Below, piece after piece: positions 1-7,479 of a stretch of DNA of 64,000 bases. The notes under the pieces were generated by a model. That model ran no database searches. It saw nothing but the letters and a program-made list of their open reading frames with translations, and was not told where the DNA came from. The stretch's first letter is position 1. Each line of letters starts with the position of its first letter. A program made the translations under genes and the position numbers. The stretch is from JAKZVK01 sp965248255 (GTDB lineage: Bacteria; Acidobacteriota; Terriglobia; Bryobacterales; UBA6623): NCBI GenBank assembly GCA_965248255.1, contig CBDFIW010000004.1:2604001-2668000 (forward strand). Reading direction: 5' to 3'.

Positions 1-28
1 GAGCTAGGGGGCTGCGTCGAGCAGGTAG

Positions 29-68
29 CGACAGGCACTCCTGCCTGTCGGCCGGGCGCGCAGCGCCC
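29..68. repeat. Two tandem hairpins upstream of thiD
   Basis: A perfect 9-bp stem (CGACAGGCA, loop ctcc, TGCCTGTCG, 29-50) is followed at once by a 6-bp stem (GGGCGC, loop gca, GCGCCC, 54-68). There is no T-run behind either, so a Rho-independent terminator is not supported. They resemble the small palindromic intergenic units found elsewhere in the window (17834, 29343, 32159). No gene is seen in 1-172. Confidence 0.5.
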
Positions 69-172
69 GCCTAGGCACGTTGCGGCGTTACAATCTCTCT
101 CGCCTCTTGGCCCGGCTTTCACGGGCGGGCTACTTAGAATAAGGGGATGTCCGAGTTCCCGCCCGAGCCCGC

Positions 173-955
173 ATGAAACCCACCGCCCTGACCATCGCCG
201 GCTCCGACCCTTCCGGCGGCGCCGGCATCCAAGCCGACCTGAAGACCTTCCACCAATTCGGTGTCTATGGGATGAGCGTCATCACCGTGCTCACGGTGCA
301 GAATACGCAGCGGGTCCACTCGGTCGATCCGGTCGACCCCGCCTACGTCAAGAAGCAATTGGACGCCGTTATGGAAGACATTCCTCCTCGAGCGGCCAAG
401 ACCGGCGCCTTGGGCACGGCGGAGATCATCGAGGTCGTTGCCGGATGGGCGCGGGAGGTCTCGTTCCCTGTTGTGGTCGATCCGGTGATGATCAGCAAGC
501 ACGGCGCCCCGTTGATCGACGATGAGGCCCGGCGCACGCTCGAAGAGCGCTTGTTGCCCCACGCGTACCTCGTGACACCGAACCTGCACGAGGCCTGCGC
601 GCTGGCTGGAATCGAAGTGCGCGACCCGGCTTCGATGGAAGACGCGGCCCGCCGCATCGCCGACCTAGAATGCGGAGCCGTCTGGGTTACGGGCGGGCAC
701 CTGGAGGACGAGGCGGTCGACCTCCTCCTGCACCAAGGCCGCGTCGAGACGTTCACCGCCCACCGCATTGAGACCCCGCACACCCACGGTACCGGTTGCA
801 CCTCGTCAGCTGCCATCACGGCCGAGCTCGCCAAGGGAGCGTCTCTCGAGGAGGCGGTCCGTAGCGCCAAGCGGTTCATCACCCGAGCCATCGAAACCGC
901 CCCGGGCCTCGGTCACGGTTCCGGTCCGGTCAATCACCACGCTCCGATTGACTAG
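173..955 (+). CDS. thiD: Hydroxymethylpyrimidine/phosphomethylpyrimidine kinase
   Basis: A 260-residue cytosolic kinase of thiamine biosynthesis. It phosphorylates hydroxymethylpyrimidine (phosphate) to the pyrophosphate that ThiE condenses with the thiazole. The ribokinase-like fold is recognisable from the N-terminal GSDPSGGAGIQADLKTF motif (residues 10-26), VVDPVM near residue 101, and the anion-hole/catalytic GTGCTSS motif near 206-212. Length is normal for ThiD. The ATG opens directly on the family's usual N-terminus (MKPTALTIAGSDPSG). No other thi gene is adjacent, and no TPP riboswitch was recognised in the 172 bases upstream. The next gene starts 104 bases downstream and is functionally unrelated. 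Confidence 0.93.
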   Translation: MKPTALTIAGSDPSGGAGIQADLKTFHQFGVYGMSVITVLTVQNTQRVHSVDPVDPAYVKKQLDAVMEDIPPRAAKTGALGTAEIIEVVAGWAREVSFPVVVDPVMISKHGAPLIDDEARRTLEERLLPHAYLVTPNLHEACALAGIEVRDPASMEDAARRIADLECGAVWVTGGHLEDEAVDLLLHQGRVETFTAHRIETPHTHGTGCTSSAAITAELAKGASLEEAVRSAKRFITRAIETAPGLGHGSGPVNHHAPID

Positions 956-1059
956 ACCGGCCCCATCGCGCACCCTTCGCTCCGGGACGGGACCGAGGCC
1001 GCGAGGTACAATCTCAGGCAAGCCACTGCCTGCTTTACAAGCAGGCCTTTGAGGAAACC

Positions 1060-2337
1060 ATGCGCGACATTGTTTGGGCGGCAGCCGACGACCCGCGAGG
1101 ATCTTCTTATGAGAATGAGGCTGCCGATCTCGATCGTCGGCGCTTCTTGAAGCAAGTGGGACTTGCGGCCGCCGCCGGGTTGCCGTCTCTCGGCGCCCTG
1201 CCCGCCGCCGCCCAGGACCAAGGTGCCGCGTTTCTCAAGCAGCTCGGCAAAGACGAGCGGCTCATCGTGCACAACTCGCGGCCCGGCGTGCTCGAAACGC
1301 CGGTCGAGCTGTTGCGGCAACATCGCCTGACCCCCAAGCAACTCCTGTTCATCCGTAACAACCAAGTGCTCCCCGGCGCCTTGACGCTCGAACCTCCGCC
1401 GTCCACCGGTTGGACCTTGGAGCTGACGGGATTGATCGGCCGGACCCGCAGCGTCAAGCTCGAAGACATCACCCGGCTCGAACAGATCGAGGTTGAGGCG
1501 GTTCTGCAATGCTCAGGGAACGGACGCTCGTTCTACGCCCGCTCGGTGAAGACGCGCGGCACGCAGTGGGGCCGCGGCGGCATGGGGAACCTTCGCTGGA
1601 AGGGAGCGCCTCTTGGGAAGTTGGTCGAATCCCTGCAGCTTGAGGTCGATCCCAGGGCCAGGTTCCTGGCCGCGGAAGGCAAAGACCCCCCCGTCACCGC
1701 TCAGGCGCCCGACTTCGAGCACTCGGTACCGCTCGATGATGCTCTCGACAAGGGCCTGTTGGCGGTAGAGATGAACGGAGAGCCGATCCCCGCGCTTCAC
1801 GGCGGTCCGCTGCGCCTCGTTCTACCGGGCTACTACGGCACGATGAACATCAAATGGCTCCACAAGCTGCGCTTCGAGGCGGAGGAATCGCGGAACCGTC
1901 ACCACATTCGGCGCTATCGCACATTCGTCAAGCCCGTCGAAGCGGGCAGCGCCCAACCGATCAGCGCCGAGACAAGCTCGCCCACCTGGCGACAGAAGAT
2001 CAAGACCATCATCTGGAAGCCTATCGAGGGTGAGACGTTGAAGGCGGGTGCGGTCGAAGTCGCAGGCGTGGCGTGGAACGACGGCGCGGCTCGGATCGCC
2101 GCAGTCGAGGTTTCCGTCGACAAAGGCCGAACTTGGCACAGCGCCGAGGTGCAGAAGCCTTCCGGGCCCTACGCCTGGCATCACTGGAAGAGCACGGTGC
2201 AGATAGCCGGCACTTCACGAGAGATTTGGGCTCGGTCCATCGACGCCTTGGGACACGGCCAGCCCGCCGACGGCGCGGTCCATTGGAACCCCTCCGGCTA
2301 CGAGTGGTACGGTGTGGACAAGGTCACGCTGGGGTAA
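1060..2337 (+). CDS. Sulfite oxidase-type molybdopterin oxidoreductase (SorA-like)
   Basis: A 425-residue exported molybdenum enzyme of the sulfite oxidase family, likely oxidising sulfite or a related substrate in the periplasm. A twin-arginine signal lies at residues 25-55 (DRRRFLK followed by an Ala-rich stretch ending PAAAQ). The molybdopterin domain carries the expected Mo-ligating cysteine in VLQCSGNGRS (Cys about 151). The C-terminal third is the Ig-like dimerisation domain (VEVSVDKGRTW). The cytochrome c gene 41 bases downstream suggests a SorAB-type pair, with electrons passing from molybdenum to haem c. The exact substrate is not proven: SoxC-like and MsrP-like relatives share the fold, although MsrP is shorter and lacks the dimerisation domain. 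Confidence 0.85.
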   Translation: MRDIVWAAADDPRGSSYENEAADLDRRRFLKQVGLAAAAGLPSLGALPAAAQDQGAAFLKQLGKDERLIVHNSRPGVLETPVELLRQHRLTPKQLLFIRNNQVLPGALTLEPPPSTGWTLELTGLIGRTRSVKLEDITRLEQIEVEAVLQCSGNGRSFYARSVKTRGTQWGRGGMGNLRWKGAPLGKLVESLQLEVDPRARFLAAEGKDPPVTAQAPDFEHSVPLDDALDKGLLAVEMNGEPIPALHGGPLRLVLPGYYGTMNIKWLHKLRFEAEESRNRHHIRRYRTFVKPVEAGSAQPISAETSSPTWRQKIKTIIWKPIEGETLKAGAVEVAGVAWNDGAARIAAVEVSVDKGRTWHSAEVQKPSGPYAWHHWKSTVQIAGTSREIWARSIDALGHGQPADGAVHWNPSGYEWYGVDKVTLG

Positions 2338-2378
2338 ACGCGGGCGTTGCTGGCCTTCCGGCTACCTGCTTGGGACGA

Positions 2379-3101
2379 ATGTTTCTCCTGCGCCCAACGC
2401 CGAACTGCTTACTCCTCAGCGGAGCCCTCGCCGGCCTTGCCTCGCTCTTTTCTCTTCCCGCCCAAACCACGCTTCCGCCCGGACCCGGTGCCGATCTCGT
2501 TTACGCGAAGTGCCAGCCCTGTCACGACATGGGAGTCGTGATCCAGTCCGCCGGCATCGCGCGTCCGATGTGGCTCGGCGTGATGGCGGAGATGAAGGAA
2601 TTCGGCATGAAGGTTACGCCGGACGAGCACGAGGCGCTCGTCGGCTACCTTGCCACCTACCTGGGCCCCGATCCCCCGCCCGTGCCTGACAACAAGCCGA
2701 CCGCGCCGGTTGCGTCGGCTCTCGACGGCGCGAAGCTGTTCGACCGCCACTGCAGCGCCTGCCACGGCAAAGACGGGAGGGGCGTGTCCGACCAAGTCCC
2801 GCCACTGGCCGGCAACCCTTACCTATTCAAAGACAGCCGCTACACCATCGCCGTCCTGCTTCACGGTTTACAGGGCCCCATCACAGTCAAGGACCGAACC
2901 TACGAGGGAGTCATGCCAGGCTTCTCCCATCTCAGCGGTCCGGAGATCGCGGTCGCTGCGAACTATATCGTGAATGCTTGGGGGAACCGTGAATCGCTGC
3001 CTTCCGATTTCGAAGCGATAGGTCCCGATCTCGTGCAGGAAGTTCGGACCAAGATGCACGCTCCGGAAGAAGTACACAAGCGTCGGCTGGAGCTGCGATA
3101 G
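2379..3101 (+). CDS. Dihaem cytochrome c, likely electron acceptor of the sulfite dehydrogenase
   Basis: A 240-residue secreted c-type cytochrome. The ATG at 2379 was chosen because it gives a signal peptide (MFLLRPTPNCLLLSGALAG, ending near SLPAQ); the open frame extends further upstream into the previous gene without cytochrome features. Two haem-attachment motifs are visible, CQPCH (residues 45-49) and CSACH (125-129). The second domain is a typical monohaem cytochrome c module with a probable axial Met in YEGVMPGF. Position directly behind the molybdenum subunit argues that it accepts electrons from that enzyme and passes them to the respiratory chain. Confidence 0.82.
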   Translation: MFLLRPTPNCLLLSGALAGLASLFSLPAQTTLPPGPGADLVYAKCQPCHDMGVVIQSAGIARPMWLGVMAEMKEFGMKVTPDEHEALVGYLATYLGPDPPPVPDNKPTAPVASALDGAKLFDRHCSACHGKDGRGVSDQVPPLAGNPYLFKDSRYTIAVLLHGLQGPITVKDRTYEGVMPGFSHLSGPEIAVAANYIVNAWGNRESLPSDFEAIGPDLVQEVRTKMHAPEEVHKRRLELR

Positions 3102-3177
3102 CGCACTGCCGCGGAAACAGCACAGATTCAACAGCTGAGGCGTGTGTTCCGCGGAGGGCGGTACTGAACGCCGTGCT

Positions 3178-4206
3178 CTACGGCACCACTACAATCTTCC
3201 CGAACTGCTCTTTGTTCTCCAGCCTCTCGTGAGCGGCGCGCAACTCGGAAAGCGGCAAGCTCTTGTCGATCACCGGCTTCAACAGCCGGCGGTCGAAAAA
3301 TTTCAGCACCTCGTGCAACTCCCCGAGCGTGCCCATGAACGACCCATGCAGGCTCAGATGTTTGAAGAACAGATGCCCGATGCTCAGGTTCACGTCGGCG
3401 CCGGTCGTGGCCCCGCAGGTGACGAGCCGTCCGTGATGCGCTAGGCTCGCGGTCGAGTGTTCCCACGTCGCCGCGCCCACGTGCTCGAAGACGATGTCCA
3501 CCCCGCGCTTGTTGGTGATGCGCCGCACTTCCTTGCGAATGTCCTGCTGGTAGTGGTCGATCACCTCGTCCGCGCCCAACTCACGAGCCTTGGCCATTTT
3601 TTCTTCATTGCCCGCAGTGGCGATGACACGGCAGTGGAACAGCTTCGCGATTTGCACCGCGGCAACGCCAACGCCGCTGCTCGCGCCGATCACCAAAACG
3701 TCCTCGCACATCTTGATCTTCGCGATGCCCACCAGCATGTGCCAGGCGGTCAGAAAAACCAGCGGAATCGACGCGGCTTGTTCGTAGTTCAGGCCGCCGG
3801 GGATGGGAAGCGTGTTGATCTCGGGCACGACGACGTACTCTGCGTTGAGGCCCGCGTAGCGGTAGCCGAACAGCCCGTAGTCGGGGCTGAAGTTGTCCTG
3901 CCCTGAAGCGGCAAACGGATTCCTTCGCGAGCACTTCCCCGGGACGATCAGCACGCGGTCGCCGACCTTCACTTCGTCGCAAACCTCGCCGGCCTCGACG
4001 ACTTCACCCGCCGCGTCGCTGCCCAAGACGTGCGGCATCTCGAGCTTGAGCCCCGGCAATCCGCCGCGCACCCACAAATCGAGGTGATTCAAGCCGCAAG
4101 CGCCAACTTTCACCAACACTTCGTTGGCCCGCGGTTTCGGTTCGGGCGCGTCCTCGTAACGCAAAACCTCGGGACCGCCATGCTCGTGAATGCGAACTGC
4201 TTTCAT
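3178..4206 (-). CDS. MDR-family alcohol dehydrogenase/quinone oxidoreductase-like
   Basis: A 342-residue medium-chain dehydrogenase/reductase. It has the N-terminal GroES-like domain (ACGLNHLD, then MPHVLGSDAAGEV in place of GHE) and a Rossmann cofactor domain with VIGASSGVGVAAVQIAK. In close zinc-containing relatives the structural-zinc loop has four cysteines. Here the loop reads PGKCSRRNPFAASGQDNF and keeps only one, so structural zinc has probably been lost. Substrate unknown. It is transcribed toward the cytochrome gene (convergent, 76 bases apart) and divergently from xdhC, with 80 bases between the start codons. Confidence 0.8.
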   Translation of the reverse strand: MKAVRIHEHGGPEVLRYEDAPEPKPRANEVLVKVGACGLNHLDLWVRGGLPGLKLEMPHVLGSDAAGEVVEAGEVCDEVKVGDRVLIVPGKCSRRNPFAASGQDNFSPDYGLFGYRYAGLNAEYVVVPEINTLPIPGGLNYEQAASIPLVFLTAWHMLVGIAKIKMCEDVLVIGASSGVGVAAVQIAKLFHCRVIATAGNEEKMAKARELGADEVIDHYQQDIRKEVRRITNKRGVDIVFEHVGAATWEHSTASLAHHGRLVTCGATTGADVNLSIGHLFFKHLSLHGSFMGTLGELHEVLKFFDRRLLKPVIDKSLPLSELRAAHERLENKEQFGKIVVVP

Positions 4207-4286
4207 CTCTCAGCTCCTTCAGACATGGCCTCGGGAAAAGGGCGAACGCGAATTCCGTATTATAATGAGGATTCCCGAGGCACTAC

Positions 4287-5189
4287 ATGGGCCGCCCGAT
4301 TGACGTCTACGAAGAACTGGTGCACCTTCGGCGGTCGGGACAGAAGGCCGCGATGGCGACGATCGTCGAGGTGGCCGGGTCGATCCCCAGTTTTCAGAGC
4401 GCCAAGCTGCTCGTGCGCGAGGACGGCACGATGGTCGGCACGATCGGCGGCGGCTGCACTGAGGCCGAAGTCTGGACCGCGGCCCGCGAGGTGATCGAAA
4501 CCGAGAAGCCCCGCATGCTCCAGTTCAATCTCGGCCAAGAGGCTGCCTACGACAACGGCCTCATCTGCGGGGGGCAGCTCAACGTTTACGTGGAACCGAT
4601 CCTACCTATCCCTGGCTGCTACATCTTCGGCGCCGGACATATCTCGAAAAGCCTCTCGAAGGTGGCTACGCTGGCCGGATTCCGCACCGTCGTCGTCGAC
4701 GACCGCGATACCTACGCCAACCGCGAACGCTTCCCCGAAGCCGCCGAGGTCCACGCCGACGAGTATGAAGACATCCTTCCGAAGCTCGAAGTGAACGAAT
4801 CGAGCTTCATCATCATCGTCACTCGCGGACATCGCGACGACATGCGTGTGCTGCGCTGGGCCGCGCGGGGGCCCGCCCGCTATATCGGCATGATCGGCAG
4901 CAAGCGCAAGACCCTCGAGGTCCTCAAGCACCTCCACAAAGAAGGCATTGCGCTCGAGAAGCTCTCGAGGATTCACGCCCCGATGGGCTTCGACATCGCC
5001 GCCGTCACGCCCGAGGAGATCGCGGTCGCGGTCGTAGCGGAGATGATCCATCGGCGCCGCCGCCCGACCGGCGGCTGGAATCCGATCTCGAAGTCGATCT
5101 TTACCGAGGGCGTCCCCAAGGCGCTCGAGGTCCACGCCGCCGAGCAGGTTAAGCAGCCCGAGGCGGAACCGGCCCCGGCCGACGTATAG
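4287..5189 (+). CDS. XdhC/CoxI-family molybdenum cofactor maturation protein
   Basis: A 300-residue cytosolic accessory protein. XdhC proteins bind and sulfurate molybdenum cofactor and deliver it to xanthine-dehydrogenase-type hydroxylases. The N-terminal CoxI-type domain is seen in VGTIGGGCTEAEVW (near residue 50) and LICGGQLNVYVEP. The C-terminal Rossmann domain is seen in YIFGAGHISKSLSKVA (near 113) and IGMIGSKRKT. The MocA-like cytidylyltransferase starts 39 bases downstream on the same strand, the usual partner that makes the cytosine dinucleotide form of the cofactor. No xanthine dehydrogenase subunit is in the window, so the client enzyme is unknown. Confidence 0.88.
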   Translation: MGRPIDVYEELVHLRRSGQKAAMATIVEVAGSIPSFQSAKLLVREDGTMVGTIGGGCTEAEVWTAAREVIETEKPRMLQFNLGQEAAYDNGLICGGQLNVYVEPILPIPGCYIFGAGHISKSLSKVATLAGFRTVVVDDRDTYANRERFPEAAEVHADEYEDILPKLEVNESSFIIIVTRGHRDDMRVLRWAARGPARYIGMIGSKRKTLEVLKHLHKEGIALEKLSRIHAPMGFDIAAVTPEEIAVAVVAEMIHRRRRPTGGWNPISKSIFTEGVPKALEVHAAEQVKQPEAEPAPADV

Positions 5190-5228
5190 GCAACCACGAC
5201 CGGCTCGTAGCCGGCTCCCCAACTCCCT

Positions 5229-5819
5229 GTGCCTTCCCCCGTTGCCAAGCCCGCGGGCATCATTCTCGCGGCCGGCGAATCGAGCCGCATGGGCCGCGAC
5301 AAGGCCCTGCTTGAGTTTCGCGACACGACTTTTCTCAACCATCTGATTTCGGTTCTGCTGCCGCGTGTGCAGCTGCTGATCGTGGTGCTCGGCCATCACG
5401 CTGAAACCATTCAGGCCAGCATGACTCCGGGCCCACAAGTCGTAGTCAACCGCGACTACAAGCTCGGCATGCTGTCCTCGTTGCACACGGGGATTCGCGC
5501 CCTGCCGGCCGAGGCCGAAGCGGCCCTGTTCACGTTGGTCGATCACCCAACTGTTCGCGAGACCACGCTGGATCAACTGCTAGCCGCGTTTAAGGAGCCG
5601 GGAAAGCTACTTGTCATCCCGCGCTACCATGACCGCCACGGCCACCCGGTCATCGTGTCGCGAGCCGTACTGGACGAAATGCTGGAGCTGGCTCCCGACG
5701 CCTCCCCGAAAGACGTCATCCGAGCTCATCGCGCCGAGACGGAGTTCGTGGAAGTGGACGACCCTGGCGTCCTGCGTGACATCGACTCGCCGCTGGACTA
5801 TGAGGAGTTAGAAGCATAG
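5229..5819 (+). CDS. MocA/MobA-like molybdenum cofactor nucleotidyltransferase
   Basis: A 196-residue GT-A-fold nucleotidyltransferase. The signature IILAAGESSRMGRDKALLEF (residues 11-30) binds the nucleotide and activates the cofactor phosphate. Later motifs TLVDHPTV and GHPVIVSRAVL match the MocA (CTP-dependent) subfamily more than MobA. It probably converts molybdopterin to its cytosine dinucleotide for the enzyme served by the upstream XdhC homologue. The start used is GTG at 5229, the only plausible start ahead of the signature. The coding end is followed after 91 bases by an inserted IS element. Confidence 0.83.
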   Translation: MPSPVAKPAGIILAAGESSRMGRDKALLEFRDTTFLNHLISVLLPRVQLLIVVLGHHAETIQASMTPGPQVVVNRDYKLGMLSSLHTGIRALPAEAEAALFTLVDHPTVRETTLDQLLAAFKEPGKLLVIPRYHDRHGHPVIVSRAVLDEMLELAPDASPKDVIRAHRAETEFVEVDDPGVLRDIDSPLDYEELEA

Positions 5820-5966
5820 TCGTGAGCCTGCTATCTTTGAGCACCAAGGCGGTTCAGTCACGACCAGACGCCCACTCCAATAAGGGATCGAGTCCCTCCA
5901 AGGGTCCCTATTGAATCCCGCAAATTATTATGACACTTTTTGACAGTGTGGAGCATCTATATATGT

Positions 5967-6494
5967 ATGGGCAACCCCAAAGGTGTGAAGCGGGATTTCA
6001 AGGCGCTGGAGAAGCGCCGTTTCGAAGCGATGCGGCTGCTCCACCAAGGCCACAATCAGTCCGAGACGGCGAGACGGCTGAACGTCGCTCGCCAAACCGT
6101 CAGTGAGTGGCGGCGGCAATACCGCGAGCAGGGTGCGGCCGGACTCCGCCAGGCCGGGCGCGCCGGACGCAAGCCGCTCCTCGATGCCGCACAACGCGAA
6201 CGCCTGACGTCGCTGCTGCTGGAAGGCCCGGAAGCCCACGGCTTCCCAACGCCCCTGTGGAGCTGTCCGCGGGTGGCTCGGCTGACCGGAGACGAGTTCG
6301 GGGTCGCATACCACGCAGGCCACGCCTGGAAGATCCTGCGAGCGCTCGACTGGAGCCCGCAACGCCCGGCCGGAAAGGCGCGCGAGCGCAACGAAGAGCG
6401 GATCCGCACCTGGAAGCGCAAGACCTGGAAGCGCATTAAAAAAAAGCCCAAAACGAAGGCCGTACGCTCGTCTTCATCGACGAAAGCGGATTGA
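5967..6494 (+). CDS. IS-alpha copy 1 orfA (IS630 transposase N-terminal part)
   Basis: Encodes the DNA-binding half of an IS630-type transposase. The winged helix-turn-helix is visible as SETARRLNVARQTVSEWRRQY. The ATG at 5967 (MGNPKGVKRDF) is chosen over an upstream GTG because the helix-turn-helix domain begins right after it. Reading normally it stops at 6494. The tract attAAAAAAAAG at 6435-6446 contains the heptamer A AAA AAG in the zero frame, a canonical -1 ribosomal slippage site. A -1 shift there continues into orfB and yields the full transposase. Confidence 0.88.
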   Translation: MGNPKGVKRDFKALEKRRFEAMRLLHQGHNQSETARRLNVARQTVSEWRRQYREQGAAGLRQAGRAGRKPLLDAAQRERLTSLLLEGPEAHGFPTPLWSCPRVARLTGDEFGVAYHAGHAWKILRALDWSPQRPAGKARERNEERIRTWKRKTWKRIKKKPKTKAVRSSSSTKAD

Positions 6495-6982
6495 GTCAGA
6501 AGCCGCATCGCTGCCGCACCTGGGCGCCACGTGGCCAAACACCGGTGCTGCAGTTTAACTTCAACTGGGAGAAGCTTTCCGTCTCGGCGGGGCTGACGCT
6601 GCGTAACTTCTACTTCCGGCTCTATCCCGGTGCGATCGGCAAAGAGCAAGTGATCGACTTTCTCAAGGCGTTGGTACGTCATATCGATCGCCCGCTGCTG
6701 ATCGTCTGGGATCGGCTGCCGGCGCACCGTAGCCGCCTGGTGCAAGAGTTCATCGAACTCTCCGAAGGCCACATCGCAACCGAGTACTTGCCACCCTATG
6801 CGCCGGAGTTGAATCCGGTGGAATACATCTGGGCTTACTGGAAGCAGCACGAGTTGCCGAACGTCTGTCCGAAAGACTACGGCGAGCTGAACGAGCGGGC
6901 CCGCAAGGCACTCCGCCGCATGTACCGCAAACCGCGTTTGATCACGGCCTTCTGGAAACAGTCTTCTCTTTGTTTTGACTGA
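6491..6982 (+). CDS. IS-alpha copy 1 orfB (DDE catalytic part)
   Basis: Encodes the DDE_3 catalytic domain of the IS630-type transposase, with the second Asp in LIVWDRLPAH and the final Glu in NPVEYIWAYWK. The first catalytic Asp lies in VFIDESG, which is encoded just upstream of the first possible orfB start (TTG at 6491). OrfB made on its own would therefore lack it, and only the frameshifted OrfAB fusion has the complete triad. Confidence 0.88.
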   Translation: MSQKPHRCRTWAPRGQTPVLQFNFNWEKLSVSAGLTLRNFYFRLYPGAIGKEQVIDFLKALVRHIDRPLLIVWDRLPAHRSRLVQEFIELSEGHIATEYLPPYAPELNPVEYIWAYWKQHELPNVCPKDYGELNERARKALRRMYRKPRLITAFWKQSSLCFD

Positions 6983-7479
6983 CTCTATATTATGCGGGAG
7001 TCAATAGGGCGCATCCCGATGGTCATGCCGCCTAATGCCTTCGCTCAGAGATTCCTGAAATGGCACATGAAGGCTTGTGACCGCGACTACGCCCAATTCC
7101 TTCGTGATGCTGAGTTCATAGACCAGGACAGCTACAAAACACTACTGGAGGTGGCGGCCCTTTACGAGAGAAAGAATATAAGGCTGCTTGGCCGTGGTTT
7201 CGGCTGGTCCGAAATAGGAACGATCTACGAGGCACTTATATGGACGTATTATCTTTCGGCCAAGTACGAGCTTGCGAGTGCCAAAGTAATATATCGTGGG
7301 CAAAGAGATTTTACCTGGTCCATCGTGTCATCCAAATCGAGATCGACCACAGGACAGGCCTCGGTCTTCATGGAAGAATTGACTACCCGCATTCACACAA
7401 GGCATACGTGGCATTTCCCTGATCAACTCGCGGCTGCGGCCCGGCACTACGGGTTCCCTACGGACATGATCGATTTTAC

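Larger units (their letters stand above)
5911..7004 (+). mobile_element. IS-alpha copy 1 (IS630-type insertion sequence, 1094 bp)
   Basis: The element is bounded by TA dinucleotides (5909-5910 and 7005-7006), the target duplication typical of IS630/Tc1-mariner elements. Its imperfect terminal inverted repeats are TTGAATCCCGC at the left and TTGACTCCCGC (reverse complement of the right end). It carries orfA and orfB. Two further copies at 14126 and 35825 lie in the opposite orientation and are 1093 bp; the single-base difference is an 8-A rather than 7-A tract at 6438-6445. It sits 14 bases upstream of the FRG-domain start codon and has probably separated that gene from its own promoter. Confidence 0.93.

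Noticed and set aside
29..68. Riboswitch or terminator upstream of thiD
   Set aside because: Two simple hairpins, no TPP-riboswitch core motifs and no T-run.
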